From Pogona vitticeps (Eukaryota; Chordata; Lepidosauria; Squamata; Agamidae), in NCBI RefSeq assembly GCF_051106095.1, contig NC_135786.1, forward strand, positions 203,299,501 through 203,363,500: a stretch of 64,000 nt of DNA, written 5' to 3'. Below are positions 36,201 to 47,764 of this stretch, piece after piece. Position 1 is the stretch's first letter, and each line of letters begins with the position of its first letter. The notes below the pieces were generated by a model, which saw only the letters and a list, made by a program, of their open reading frames with translations, had not been told where the DNA came from and did no database searches. The position numbers and the translations under genes are program-made.

Positions 36201-36420
36201 TCCTTTCCTCTTATTGTGTGTAAGGCTTCATCTTACCTTAACTCTGTGCTTGCTTCTCACTTCCCCTTCCAATTCAATTTAAAGCCCTCCTGATGAAGTT
36301 CTTTATGATGTGGGCAAACACATTCTTCCCAGTCCTTGTTAGATGCAAGCCGTCTCTTGCTAGCAGTCCTTCTTATAGGAAGCTGAGCCTATGGTCCCCC
36401 AAACCAAATTCCTCTCATCA
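33230..36420 (-). mobile_element. CR1 LINE, long copy with endonuclease and RT remnants
   Basis: The 3' end is at the left (agaatcacagaatatta, then aaggccatcaagtccaatcc). Moving up the minus strand, C-terminal RT blocks are seen first (MRFNRDKYKVLHFGKRNQ, ERPHLEYCVQFWTPHFKKD), then ISGVPQGSV, then FKSPGPDELHLRVLKD. These are followed by a linker with RKCRDGIRRAKAENE, then endonuclease blocks (VVMGDFNYPGICWE, ILDLILSNKDD, GESDHALLEF). It is one of the longest elements in the window, but the frame is interrupted in several places, so it is inactive. The 36110-36420 part resembles the leader region of reptile CR1; the right limit is approximate. Confidence 0.88.
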
Positions 36421-36429
36421 ACTGCATTA

Positions 36430-38375
36430 AGACTGCATTAATTCAGCTTCTCTTTGCATTCATGTTCTAAGAACAAAAACTACAACACTGAGCACTGATG
36501 ACCCACATGTGATTTCATCTTCCTTGTTGGATGCAATCCCTACCCTTCAGATTAGAGTCTCTTGCATAATGAGTAGCATAAAATGAATAATCTGCACAAG
36601 GCAAATATAACACTTAGTGGCTAATAGGCCAAACCAACCATACAACCACACTGAAAAACAAGCATAAAACAATAGAATAGATGCATGAACCACTCAAAAT
36701 TCAGATAAACAGGGCAGGCTTTATCTGAAGCATAAAGGCAGAATACTGTAGGAGATGGTGGGTGGATCTCTCTTGGGAAGGAGTTCCAGAATTGGGTCAC
36801 AGCCATCAGAAAACTATTCTGTCAAAACAGAAATATACAGTATAGTATAGATCACTTGTAATTAGAGCTGAAAGCATAATAATTTCGGAGACTGAACCTT
36901 GGATATAACTAATTCCTGGCTGCTTTACTGCTTGCATTTTGGATGGCAGTTAAAACATTTGTTCATCAGTTTTCAGGCCCACCAAGATGATTTGGCAGCT
37001 GTGAGTTAGACTGTTTACTATTGTCAGTTTATATTGTTTTACTGGTTTCAGGGTAAGCTGCTTCTGATCTCCTCAGGAAAGAAAACTGGAGTACAACTTG
37101 GAAATAAATACATGTGGAATGCAATATAATATTTGAATATGAAGTGGAAATAAACAGATACAAAATACAATATAACATATGGAGTATCCAAAACAGCGTT
37201 TCTTCTCACATATTTAAATAGGGATTTGTTTTTTTATTCCACTGATGTATGCTTGTTAATTGAATTAGCAGTAGAGATGAAGTTTGTTAACATATAAATG
37301 GTGGAATTGCTTGAAAGAGAAATGAAAATACTATGTTTATTTTGATAGCCAGAATATACTGGAGGCCGAATTATTACAGGAGCCCCTTTACTGTTCAAAT
37401 ACTGTATAAATGAGAATTGCCTGGAGCAATTGCCTATTTTCCATAAATGCTTGTAAATCACCATATATGAGGATAGTGACGAAGGTGATAAAGGAGGAAG
37501 AGCTGCATCAGAATTCATTCCCCAAACACAAAAACACTTCTGAAAAACTGATTAGTAGCTAGAAAACTATTTAGATATCACTGTGCCATTCAATAAAAAG
37601 AAACTGGATTGATAACATGGCATTTAAAATTGAATCTGTGGATATTGGCATGTATTTTTATGTTGGTTTAGAGATGTGTGTTTTAAGTCTGCAATCGAGG
37701 TGGAAATTTGGTATTTATCTGCTTAAAGAGTGGTTTCCCAGGTCACTATGGATGGCATCATCCATTATATTTCCATTGTGAATGAAAGTTCCTTCTACTA
37801 ATGGAGTGAAAACAATAGATACCACCCAATATTTTAATGGAGATGAGGGTGGATTACTATATGTATGATTCTATACTATATGTATGATTCTATAAAGTGA
37901 GCATGCATTCCTTTTGTCTTGCTGTCTGATCAACTAGGTTTTGCAGGGTTCTAAAGCACTAGTAAAACATGCTTTAGGCAGGATAAAAATGCCCCTGGTC
38001 AGGGCCCTTTCTATAGCCACTCCACTTTACTGTACTACTCTTGTTTCTCCTCAGCTAGGTGAGCTGAGGAAAGAGTCAGTGATGGTGATTACTGTGGAGC
38101 CTGAAAGAGATTATATTACTTCAAAACACTCTAATTTAGTCACATTTCACGATATCTGCAGGGAGTTCAAAACAAATTGAATTAGTAGTAGAGATGAAGG
38201 CCAGGCACTGAGAAGCATGGTGTCTTCCTCGCAAGGAGTGCCACCACACCCACACAAAGACTAAAACATTCTGGTAGCTTGGTGAAGGTAACACCTAGTT
38301 TTAATACTGCAAACCTTCTCAGGCAAACATCTGGACAGTTGCTTTAAAGATTTTTTTTGTATTTTATTAAAAGAG
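36430..38375. other. Intergenic DNA with weak L2-like remnants
   Basis: Around 36770-36810 (aaggagttccagaattgggt) and 37050-37110 there are motifs like those in L2-type LINE remnants. A short direct tandem duplication (about 18 bp, ctatatgtatgattctat) lies at 37857-37893. Nothing else recognised. Confidence 0.35.
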
Positions 38376-38379
38376 AAAA

Positions 38380-38700
38380 GGTTAAAAGGACAACACCTCT
38401 TACTTCTGACAGCTGTGTCTAAATACAAATTAAATGATCATCACATGCCTAAAAAGCAATTATTTCTTACAATTTAGACAGGATGCCAATAATTTTGGCC
38501 AGTGCATTTTTAAGTTTCTATGTGGGATTGTGTCAGATTTGACTTTTCTTCTCGGCTTTTTTGTATTGTTCCAAAGCAAACCAAAGAAATGAACATACGA
38601 GTACCAAAACATTTGGAGCTGCAACAATTTTCTGAGAGAAGGGTTGCATTTTTTGACAGAATTGCAAGGGTGCCAATATTTTTGTACAAAACTAGATAAT
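38380..38700 (-). mobile_element. Possible Tc1-like non-autonomous element
   Basis: Two copies of a Tc1-type terminal motif occur in the same orientation: ggatgccaataattttggcc at 38481-38500 and gggtgccaatatttttgt near 38667-38684. The region has a minus-strand open frame (38460-38909, 149 codons) that matches nothing I know. I take it as chance within the repeat. Confidence 0.4.
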
Positions 38701-38909
38701 GGTTTTGTTGCTTCTAAACAAGCCAGGCTCATAGGTCTGAGTAAGGGCTTAACCAGAGATTGGTTTTGGTATACACATTCTGGCTTGTATGGAAGCAAAA
38801 TTCTAGGAGGTGAGTTTGATTCATGTATGATACTTTCCATTTCTGGTTTGTTTAACCTGTTCTTGTGAAGAGATAAGTGAAGCAGAAGCAAAGAAGCTGT
38901 GTGAATCAC

Positions 38910-39833
38910 TATATTGCTTATTCACAACTAGCATGGTAAGCTAGTTGCTCTGGCTCAGTGTAATATATACCCATGTCTCATTCAGTATTTTGCAAGGATG
39001 GTGGTGGAATAATTGTCTGCCTCTAGCCTTAAAAGTTCATTTCAGTTTGAGTTGACTTGTGGTCTGGGTGGGGCTCATCTCAACATTTTGGAGTGAGCTT
39101 CCTTCCTGTTTTGTTTTTCAAAACATGATCATCTATTTCTGTGATGAATGTGTAGCAATCAATGATCAAGAAGTAAAAGAAAGATGTGGCCAATGGCTCT
39201 TTACAGCATATGACAGTTGTCTGGTTTGCAGACAGCAGCGAGTAACTTATCTACACATTTCCTGATGGATTTGAAAAATGGCTGCTTCTGTAACCACTAG
39301 CTTCTTCACTCAAAAACCTGTAATTTGCAGAGCTAGCAACATAGTTCTAGTTCACACAAAGGTCAGGTAACGTAGTAATGGACTGATTCAGGAGCTTCTG
39401 AATGTGTCCTATTGTTTACAGCATTATACAATTTCTCCCGCACTGGAAAAGCATGTTTCTAATTAGACAAACTACAGTGAAAAGAAGATACAGAGGAGAG
39501 TGAAGCTGCCCATGGTTTAGTTTTGCTGCATTCCAGGATCCAGATTCCTGAAAGACATGGGATGTTGAACAGGTTTTTGGCATATTATCATAAGCCACTT
39601 GTCACCAGAGTTGCTCAGTTTTTCTGCAAAGGGCAGGGGGACAAGGCTTTCAAATATGATACAGTGCCTTCACCCAAATCCCCTAAACTTTGAGGTACAC
39701 AGGCTGCTCTATAAGGTTGCACAACTTTTATTTACCTTTCACTCAGAAAACAAATATGTGAAAGACAAGAGGAAAAATGATACATTTAAACAAAGTGAGA
39801 AAAATACAAGGAGCAGAGGAGAAGGAGCATTAA
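38910..39833. other. Intergenic DNA, nothing recognised
   Basis: No exon or clear repeat. Confidence 0.5.
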
Positions 39834-39836
39834 CCT

Positions 39837-39894
39837 ATTTACTTGTTTATTTACTTGTTTATTTACTTGTTTATTTACTTGTTTATTTACTTGT

Positions 39895-39949
<55 letters not shown>

Positions 39950-39953
39950 TTTG
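39837..39953 (+). repeat. TTTACTTG then TTTA microsatellite
   Basis: About five units of a 12-base tttacttgttta pattern pass into a pure TTTA array. Confidence 0.93.
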
Positions 39954-39959
39954 AAAACA

Positions 39960-40904
39960 AAGCACATTGTGGTACCTTGGTTTACATGTAATTCTCCATG
40001 TTTTAACAGAAAGGTGGAGTTTGCACCCAAATGGAGCTGTAGGCAGTGTTAACTGAGAAGATATTAGGTAGGTTGTGACATTAAAAGTGAGGACAGAGAA
40101 ACCCCTTCTATACTTCTGTCATCTTTTTTAAAAAAATACTTCCCTAACCGATGCAGTGAAATTCTAATACTATGCTGGGCTGATGCACTGCTGTTTCAAT
40201 GTGCCACTTTGTTTATTTAACAAAAATAAAAGTCACTGCAGCCCACTCCACCCCATCAGGTAGCAAAGCTCCAGCAGAGCCCTGGCTGAAGAGAACGGCA
40301 AGTAAAAGGGAGAGTTTATCTCCCTTCCATCTCCCCAGCCTTCTCTCCAATGTTTTGCCCTCATGCCACCACTGCATTCCACTGTTACTGCTGCTGATGC
40401 CTTACTCATGAGTAAACTGGTGATATACAGTTCTTGCTGGACCCTTCTCATGGGAGAATAAACATCTCCAGTGTGAATGGAAGGATTGCTCAAGTGAAAG
40501 ATAAAATAGATCTGAAGATAATAACTTTTTAAGAGGGAAGCAGCATGCTTCAAATTCCCATATGGACAGGCCCTAAGCTCATAGGTGGTCTGCTTTGACG
40601 GCTTATAGTGCAGGGAGGAGCGACTTAGGTTGGTCCAGGGCCAGTTTTCCACACCTGAATTTTTCTGAGAGCCACACAGATCACCAAAATAATAATAATA
40701 GATAAAAGCAGGAGGAAGCACTGGGTTTTTTTTTGGGGGGGGGAGTATTTATTAGTGTTAAGCAGAAGGGCCTGCAGCCTACTTAAGGAGTGCTGGAAAT
40801 CTTGGAGGCTTGCAGTACCAGCACTTTGCCTTGCGGGGAGCTAGGGGGGAACAATTTTTGGCAGGGAGGGACAAGGGAATCTGGCAAGACTGAGTGCTGG
40901 TCAA
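39960..40904. other. Intergenic DNA, nothing recognised
   Basis: Contains a T/G homopolymer patch near 40727-40744. No gene or clear repeat. Confidence 0.5.
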
Positions 40905-40909
40905 ACAGC

Positions 40910-42385
40910 TGTAGTGATCACCCTGCCTTTGCTCTTGTATGAGGTTATTTGTATGCACCAACTGGGGTTTTTGGGAGGTGGAGCCAGAGAAACTGGAAGG
41001 GAGGCGTGAGGCAGATAAGTCAGTCAGTTAGATAGTGAGAAAGTCTGAAGTGAGAAGCCAGTTAGAGAGTCAGGGGTTGAGGGAGGCAGTTGAGAGCGTG
41101 GAACTTAGAGAGAGTTAAATGTGGATTAAGTTATTATGAATGTACTGAATACTTTAAAGCAGGGGTCCCCAACCCCCCGGTCCGCAGCCCAGTGCCAGTC
41201 CATGGGCTACCTTGAACTGGGACACAGACATGGATCTTCCCCCCCCGCACACACAGGGTGTGTGTCGCACTTGCGGAGGGGCATGTCATGCTCGCAGGTG
41301 GGTGTTTCAAGGGGAAAGAATGCTTTCCCTATCTAACATCGCCCCCAAGCACCAGGTTGGATTGACACAACTGGCTGTCCAAGACAGCGCTTTCTGTGGA
41401 GAAGACAGACACATGTGTGCCTGCATGTGTGAACCCTCAGCCCGTCCTGTCCGGAAAAGGGAGAGGGTAGGAGGGAAGGAGGGAGGTTGATTTGGGATGC
41501 GATTCCCCCACAAGGGTGGGAGGTGTCCCCACATGGGCTTAGCAAGGCAGGAGGAGGAAGGGGGGAGAAAGGTCTTCCGAATGGGCCACTCCTGCCGCAA
41601 CCCAAGGTCACAGCTGCCTTGGGTGTGGCAGGGCGTTGGAAGAGCATCCCTTGGCAGGCCAGGACGGCGGGAAAAGGACTGCCCTGTTGCCGATCCCTGC
41701 AAACTGGAGCCCGGGAGGCATCCGGGGCAAGAGTGAGCGAGAGGAAGGGTGGTGGTGCCTTTGCCTTTGCACCAAGTCGGCATTTTCTCTCCCACCCCAT
41801 CCCGATCATCTCCGCAAAGCAGGCTGTTAGCATGTGCCGCCCCTACTGGTGGAAAATAGGCCAGGTGGAGGGAGAGGGAGAGGGAGGCAGGCGATGACTT
41901 CTTCCTATGGCCGATCACCTTTGTAGCAACAACCCACCCATGCTGAGGTGGCAGTGGGCCCGCGCTTGCGGGTGGGCGTGTCACACTTGTGCTCATGCAT
42001 GCATGACAGCCCCTCCGCAAGCACAACATGCCCACCCGTGAGCGTGACACGCCCCTTCGCAAGCATGACACACCCACCTGTGGGCATGACACACCCACCC
42101 GTGAGCTTGGGGGTGGCCCCACCCCCCTGCACACAGAGCCCACACACCCCAACTGGTCCATGGTCCAAAAACATTTGGGGACCGCTGCTTTAAAGTCTTT
42201 GAAAAACCTACTTATGTGAACTGTATCCAATAAACCTGTTTTGTTAAAGTTTACACACAGTATGGACCTCAGTCTTTCTAAGTAAATATTGTTGACAGAG
42301 ATCAACTGGTGGTAGCGTAAACAGGAACGTGGCATGGGCCTTAAGTTAGTGTAATAATCTGGGGACATGCAAGTGACACGTCACA
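40910..42385 (+). mobile_element. Solo LTR of an LTR retroelement, split by a hAT element
   Basis: It starts TGTAGTG and ends ACGTCACA with a perfect 5-bp duplication ACAGC (40905-40909 and 42386-42390). Removing the hAT insertion and its duplicated 8 bp leaves about 440 bp, almost the same as the LTR at 16019-16459. The two share gttagagagtca, an AATAAA region and ggtggtagcgtaa/ggtggcagcgtaa near the 3' end. It is therefore the same family, inserted in the opposite orientation. No internal region remains. It is older than the hAT element it contains. Confidence 0.85.
41160..42187. mobile_element. Non-autonomous hAT element, 1028 bp, GC-rich
   Basis: The left end caggggtccccaacc and the right end catttggggaccgctg are inverted repeats, flanked by a perfect 8-bp duplication CTTTAAAG (41152-41159 and 42188-42195). 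The inside is GC-rich and contains short repeated blocks such as gcatgacacacccacc. It has long open frames on the minus strand (up to 353 codons), but I see no hAT transposase motif and take the frames as a result of GC content. It lies inside the solo LTR. Confidence 0.88.
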
Positions 42386-42539
42386 ACAGCCTTGAGGCCT
42401 ATCCCTGCCCTAGTGTATTAATAAAAAGCCAGGGTTTCCCATCAGAATTGAGGCAATGTCCTCTTCCCCTGTCCTTGTGATTTTACTTATTTTAGTTAAC
42501 CCTTTTAATATATAGATGGTAGGCTTAGGACACAAGTGT

Positions 42540-42650
42540 ACAAGTTATAACCTTCTAGTAGACTACAACTGCCATCATCCCTCACCATTGACTATGCTAG
42601 CTATGGTTGATGGGAATTACATCCTACATTGCTGATTCCTGGCTTAGGAG
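42540..42650. mobile_element. Palindromic MITE remnant
   Basis: Contains agactacaactgccatcatc and tggttgatgggaattaca, opposed arms of a common reptile palindromic MITE. Diverged, and the ends are not fixed. Confidence 0.4.
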
Positions 42651-42659
42651 CTCTTCTAA

Positions 42660-44425
42660 TAACTCATGCATGGACATTTCCTCCTGCAGCAAACCTATAG
42701 GGCTATAATTTTTTTAAAAAACCTGAAATAACATAAACAAATCATATGCATTTAAGCAGGAGAAGAAGCTATACAAATTCAAGTTGCTGTTGCAAGAGGA
42801 TGCCAAAGGAGCTAAACAGACAACAGCAGGATGCAGTTTGTTTCCCTGCCCCACCTAGTGGTTAATGTGTAAAATTCTCGACAAGCATTCTGTCAACACA
42901 TTTAGTGCAGTTTAGGCTGTGGTTACAGGCTGCCCACCTGTTGAAAAAAACCTCACTTTGCAGTCCACATAAATCAGTTTCACCCTTGCAACATGTGAAC
43001 GATAAAATCTAAACCAATTTAAATGATGCTTAAATGTGTTTGTTATTGCCAGTGTGACCACAGGCTTAGTTTGCTGCTTGGTGCACTGTGACTTAATCAC
43101 CTCTTCCCAAAAAATATCCAAGATGCTCACTGAATGCAAAGATAAAACCTAACATCAGTGTAGTTAATGTTCTGGAACCCCAGAAAACTTTATGGAATGA
43201 CAGAAATGCTGCTTCTCCCTACCTCCTCTTCTTTTTTTTTCTTTTTCTTTTTCTTTTTTTGCTTTAGTTGGCCTGTCTACATTCTGTTTAGAGAGCTTTT
43301 CCACAGAAGTGCACAAAAAGTTAAAAATGAAATCTGACATTATAGTGTTCATAAGTAGGGAAAGAATTCAAGCCTGGGCTTAATACATTATTTAATCAGG
43401 CATAGTCTATAAAACTTCCCAGATATGCTGGCCAACTCTTAGCAACTTTTGACCCTAGTTTTGGCTTCAGCAGACCTGGAACTCTAGCTACAGACAAGCT
43501 GATTACTCAATTTGAGAGGAGCCCAGCCACTCTTGAAAGGTGATTAAAAATCCAATCCCCAGAAGTCACATAAACTCACCAAGTTCTCAAGTTTGCACTG
43601 TACATCAAGGGAAAATTTAGTTTGACTCAGAAGGAAAGCAAGAAAGGTTGCTAAAAATAAAGCCTGAGTGACAGTCTCCTTTTTCCTTTTGTCCCCTCCA
43701 AGCGCACAGAATTTAATTTGCCTTATCAAGTGGTCTCAGAGCAGTATTTCTTCTTTACCTTTCACCTCAATACTGGAACAGAAAATCAACAAGGAGGGCC
43801 TATGTTCTTACAGCTATTATGTGTAGGTTTTCTCACCTAATAAGGACTAATAAACATCGTTTTTATTATTTATGCAAACATGGCTATTCCAACCATTCTT
43901 TATTATTTTCATGAATGTTTGACATCAGAAAATAAAAATAATCTTTTCAAAATAAAGAAATCACTTGAAGTTCTAATATTTACAATGCTATAGTTAGCCA
44001 TCAATAGATACATCGCCCAGGATGTTCCTGATGCAACCAGGATTATTGGCATAGTTTCACATTCTTCTTGCTTATGTAAAGAAGTATACTGGAGATAGTT
44101 TATGGAGAGCAGAGTTGTGTTTGGTGTCTGATTGGTGCCCAAGCATCTTGTCAGCCTGCCCATACAAACTGGCACAGTCTGACAATTGTGAAATCAGAAG
44201 GAACTGCATGTGCAAAATAGTTGGGAATTCCTCCTAGCACAAGGAGCTATGGGAATGAAATAGGTTTCAGTAACTCATTATTATGGCAGGCTACTTCTAA
44301 GCTCTGAAGTAAAAGAAGGAGTCTCTTGGGGTTAGATCCCACAACAATGATTGCAGCATTATTCATCCAGATGCACAAATTTTTCACAACTATTGTTCCT
44401 GCAACATCCTGCAGCATAAACAGAC
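42660..44425. other. Intergenic DNA, nothing recognised
   Basis: Contains a C/T-rich patch near 43225-43262. No exon or clear repeat. Confidence 0.5.
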
Positions 44426-44429
44426 AATA

Positions 44430-44915
44430 TTTTCCTTGTAATTTTGCACTCCTCCCAGCTGCAGATTCGGCCTCTAATACACTGGGGTCTTTTCATACTG
44501 GTGGATTTCTAGATAACTCAAATGCTGTTGTCAAGTCTAGTTGTCTGAAAGTTGAATCATGCAACACGACTTCTTTCTTATTAGGTTGAAACATTTTACT
44601 ACTTATCCAAGTAGTTTCTTCAGTCTGAGGAGAGTTGGTAGAAGACCCCTGATATATCCTCCAGGTTGGTTTCACTTCCCCCTAGTCTGAATAGGCTTAT
44701 TAAACAGACAAAGGAAAGCGGGGGGGAGGTGTGAGTGAAAATCCCACTTCTGTTGTCCTTCGCCATTCATTGTCATGGGTCCTTTGGATATATCAGGAGT
44801 CTTCTACCAACTCTTCTCAGACTGAAGAAGCTACTTGGAGGAGTAGCGAAACGTTTCAACCAAATAAGAAAGAAGTCCAGTTGCCATGGCTCAACTTCCA
44901 GATAACCACATCTGG
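44430..44915. mobile_element. Penelope-like element ends in inverted arrangement
   Basis: The plus-strand segment 44770-44900 (cagactgaagaagctacttg, then agcgaaacgtttcaacc and aagaaagaagtcc) is repeated in reverse orientation at 44540-44660. A spacer of about 100 bases separates them. Such paired or inverted terminal segments are known from Penelope-like retroelements. No protein-coding part is seen. Confidence 0.6.
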
Positions 44916-45140
44916 ATGAGTGAGAATCTTCACAGATAGAAGTATAGCTATATCAACAGAGTTGTATTGTATCTGTTCCCCCCTGAGATGAAAGGGGGTT
45001 CACTAAGAATACCAAGCTTTGATACCTTAGCTTTGTATCAATGTCAGGTTATGAACTTGGGGAAAGCAAAGGTTTCAGTGGAGGAGCAGCTCAGGGGCAG
45101 AGGACAGCCTAGCAGTTTGGAGACAACAAAACCCTATGTA

Positions 45141-45487
45141 AAGGTAAAGGTAAAGGTTCCCCTTGACAATTTTTGTCCAGTCGTGTTCGACTCTAGGGGG
45201 GCGGTGATCATCCCCGTTTCCAAGCCATAGAGCCAGCGTTTGTCCGAAGACAATCTTCTGTGGTCACATGGCCAGTGCGACTTAGACACGGAACGCTGTT
45301 ACCTTCCCACCGAGGTGGTCCCTATTAATTACTCGCATTTGCATCCTTTCGAACCGCTAGGTTGGTGGGAGCTGGGACAAGCGATGGCTGCTCACTCCGT
45401 CGTGTGGATTCGATCTTACGACTGCTTGGTCTTCTGACCCTGCAGCACAGGCTTCTGCGGTTTAGCCCGCAGCGCCACCACGTCCCT
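45141..45487 (-). mobile_element. Sauria-type SINE, nearly full length
   Basis: On the minus strand: tRNA head gggacgtggtggcgctgcgg, B-box-like gatcgaatccac, a long conserved body, then 3' end gtcgaacacgactggacaaa, which matches the BovB terminus, and a tail of ttacct units. Flanks CCCTATGTA (45132-45140) and CCCCATGTA (45489-45497) form a 9-bp duplication with one mismatch. The copy shows little decay. Known biology: Sauria SINEs are squamate-specific and use the BovB machinery, matching the BovB copies in this window. Confidence 0.9.
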
Positions 45488-45751
45488 TCCCCATGTACAA
45501 GCCATCTATTCACTGAGAGGTTAAAACTCTGAAAAACAGACTTTATTCTTTCGTTTTCTCCAGTTGGCCCCAAAACAAAAGACAGGTGAAACCTTGCCAG
45601 CTTATTTTTTCTGGGGATGGCAACCGTACTCCTGTTTGTTTGAAAAAGTGGCACAGGACCTGGATAGAAACCTATCTCATTTTGTATGTATTTATTTCTA
45701 CTTGCCTCTATTCTACTTATCCTTACTCTACTTATCTCTAATTGTTCTTGT

Positions 45752-46880
45752 TATGCGCTGTCAAGTCACCTATGGTAATTTCATGAATGAGCAATTCCAA
45801 AATATCCTGCCCTCAACAGCCCAGCTTAACTTTTGCAAACTCAGGCTGTTCCTTCTTTCAGGGAGTCAATCTTTCTTGTACAGTACTTAGTCTTTCTTTT
45901 TTCTGTTTCCTTCAAACTCACACTGGGGCCTGAGAGACAGAGAAGGGCCTTCTGGAAGATCTTAAAAAGGAAATGGTGTTGGATGTCATTAGCGCACTGG
46001 AACCAGACCACAAAACTCTGGACAGCCTCTTTCAGGTTTTTCATGTATATGTGAAAAAGTATGGGGAATCATGGAACTCTGAAATACTCCAGGTGTTGAA
46101 CAGGACTTCCCCAGCACCACTATGATTCACAAAGTGACACCATGCAAGGGAAAATCCCAGAAGATGACTCCTTTTTTCATCAGTTAACCAGTTGACACCA
46201 AAATATAAAGCAACTGACAGGGCTCTTTTTCAGCAAGTGTGAATGGTAGTGAGCAGAATAGGATATCCTGTAGACCACTGGTGTCGAACTGTGGCCCTCC
46301 AGATGTTCTTGGCCTTCAACTCCCAGAAATCCTGGCCAGCAGAGGTGGTGGTGAAGGCTTCTGGGTGTTGAAGTCCAAGAACATCTGGACGGCCACAGTT
46401 CGACACCACTGCTGTAGACCATCTTGATTGTTGCCATAGTATTGTCAACATTCAGGCTGTCCTTTGCTATGTAAAGTTTGGCATCCTTTTTCTTGCTGGC
46501 AAAGTGAACATGATATTTTGCACCAATATTGGGCCATTTCCTGGCTTTTCGAATCATGAGTACAGAAGCACAATATCCCACATTCATATATCATAGGAGT
46601 TTTTTTTTTTGAAGAATTGAATAGCATTATAGTCCCTAACTGCCTTGCTACATCTTGCCTCAGTATTACAGCCACTATATTTCTTCTGAATTTCTCATTT
46701 CCAGAATAGAACATTTTGTGTGACTGAAAACGTCTCATTCTATTCCATTTTAGTTCACTGATACTAAAAACAGCAAAGTTTAACCATTCATTTCTTGCTT
46801 TAAAGTTTCCAGTTTACCTTGATTCATACTTCTCACATTCCATGTTCCAATTGTAGGTGTTGTGAAGCATCACACTTTTA
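45752..46880 (-). mobile_element. Old RTE-family LINE remnant with endonuclease part
   Basis: Minus-strand pieces read SHKMFYSGNEKFRRNIVAV and ILRQDVARQLGTIMLFN, resembling the RTE endonuclease. The left part (gttatgcgctgtcaagtcac, then aatatcctgccctcaacagc) is the reversed RTE 3' region. The part around 45930-46170 may belong to another element. A hAT MITE is inserted at 46276-46411. Confidence 0.5.
46276..46411. mobile_element. Palindromic hAT-type MITE, 136 bp, perfect duplication
   Basis: The ends cactggtgtcgaactgtggc and gccacagttcgacaccactg are inverted repeats. The flanks are an identical 8-bp duplication CTGTAGAC (46268-46275 and 46412-46419). It has the same length and core (ccagcagaggtggtggtgaa) as 2992-3127 but different termini, so it is a related subfamily. 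Confidence 0.9.
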
Positions 46881-46904
46881 ACTTCTGTTAAAAGAATAAG
46901 AATA

Positions 46905-47110
46905 AGAATATAAGTGTGTCATCAAGTTGATTCCAAATTATGATAACCCTATGCTGGAAGTAGTATAGTGTTCCCTTTTTCTGGTATACTCTGGGACTGT
47001 GTAATTTGCCCTGGGCCACACAGGCTGATTCTTATCCTTTGAAGGACAGTGGAGAATTAAACTTCCAGATTCTGGCTCCACGGCCAGGGGCCCAACTCAT
47101 GGAACTATTC
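46905..47110 (-). mobile_element. tRNA-derived SINE, diverged
   Basis: Contains tgtcatcaagttgattccaa at the reversed 3' end, a body with tgggccacacaggctgattc, and then a B-box-like region. The same family as 1700-1935. Confidence 0.5.
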
Positions 47111-47241
47111 AGATAGCATATTTAGAGACAGCAGGATCTAAAGTTCCATAAGGTGTTGCTTTCTTTTACATAGTTAAGCCTTCCAGAGGTGTTAGGTTCA
47201 GGTCTCTGTAGCCTAACAAAACACACAGCTAGCACACATAC

Positions 47242-47243
<2 letters not shown>

Positions 47244-47339
<96 letters not shown>
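47244..47339 (+). repeat. TC then AC compound microsatellite
   Basis: About 30 tc units followed by about 18 ac units, uninterrupted. Confidence 0.95.
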
Positions 47340-47340
<1 letters not shown>

Positions 47341-47709
47341 GCCAGAGTCTAGTTTTATTGACTTCTTTCTCATTTTGATATACTAGATATATCTCTTAAT
47401 CTTTGAGAAATGCAACATTTGCTTTCATTTTATTTCTCTTCTGTGCTATATTAAAAGGAGCTAATAAGCCTGACTGGTCTTTGACAAGAACATTTAATTT
47501 ATTTAATGAAAAATAAAAGTAAGAAAATATGCATAATAGCTTCTATTTTGGGAAATATTGTTTTCATAAATGTTTATGAAACTACAAACTGAAAGTCTAC
47601 AGAGAGAGGGTCCTACAGCAGACAAATCCAGAATTACATAGGTCAGCAAGTTCTAAGAAATATTAAAAATCTGACATCTAATAAAAGGCATCTAAGCAAG
47701 ATACAATTT

Positions 47710-47710
47710 T

Positions 47711-47758
<48 letters not shown>

Positions 47759-47762
47759 TCCC
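47710..47762 (+). repeat. TTTC microsatellite
   Basis: About 13 uninterrupted tttc units. Confidence 0.95.
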
Positions 47763-47764
47763 CT

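Noticed and set aside
38460-38909. 149-codon minus-strand open frame as a possible new gene
   Set aside because: It overlaps Tc1-type terminal motifs, has no recognisable domain and no splice context; probably chance in a repeat.
41307-42368. 353-codon minus-strand open frame
   Set aside because: It lies mostly in the GC-rich non-autonomous hAT element, runs across its end into the LTR, and shows no transposase motif.
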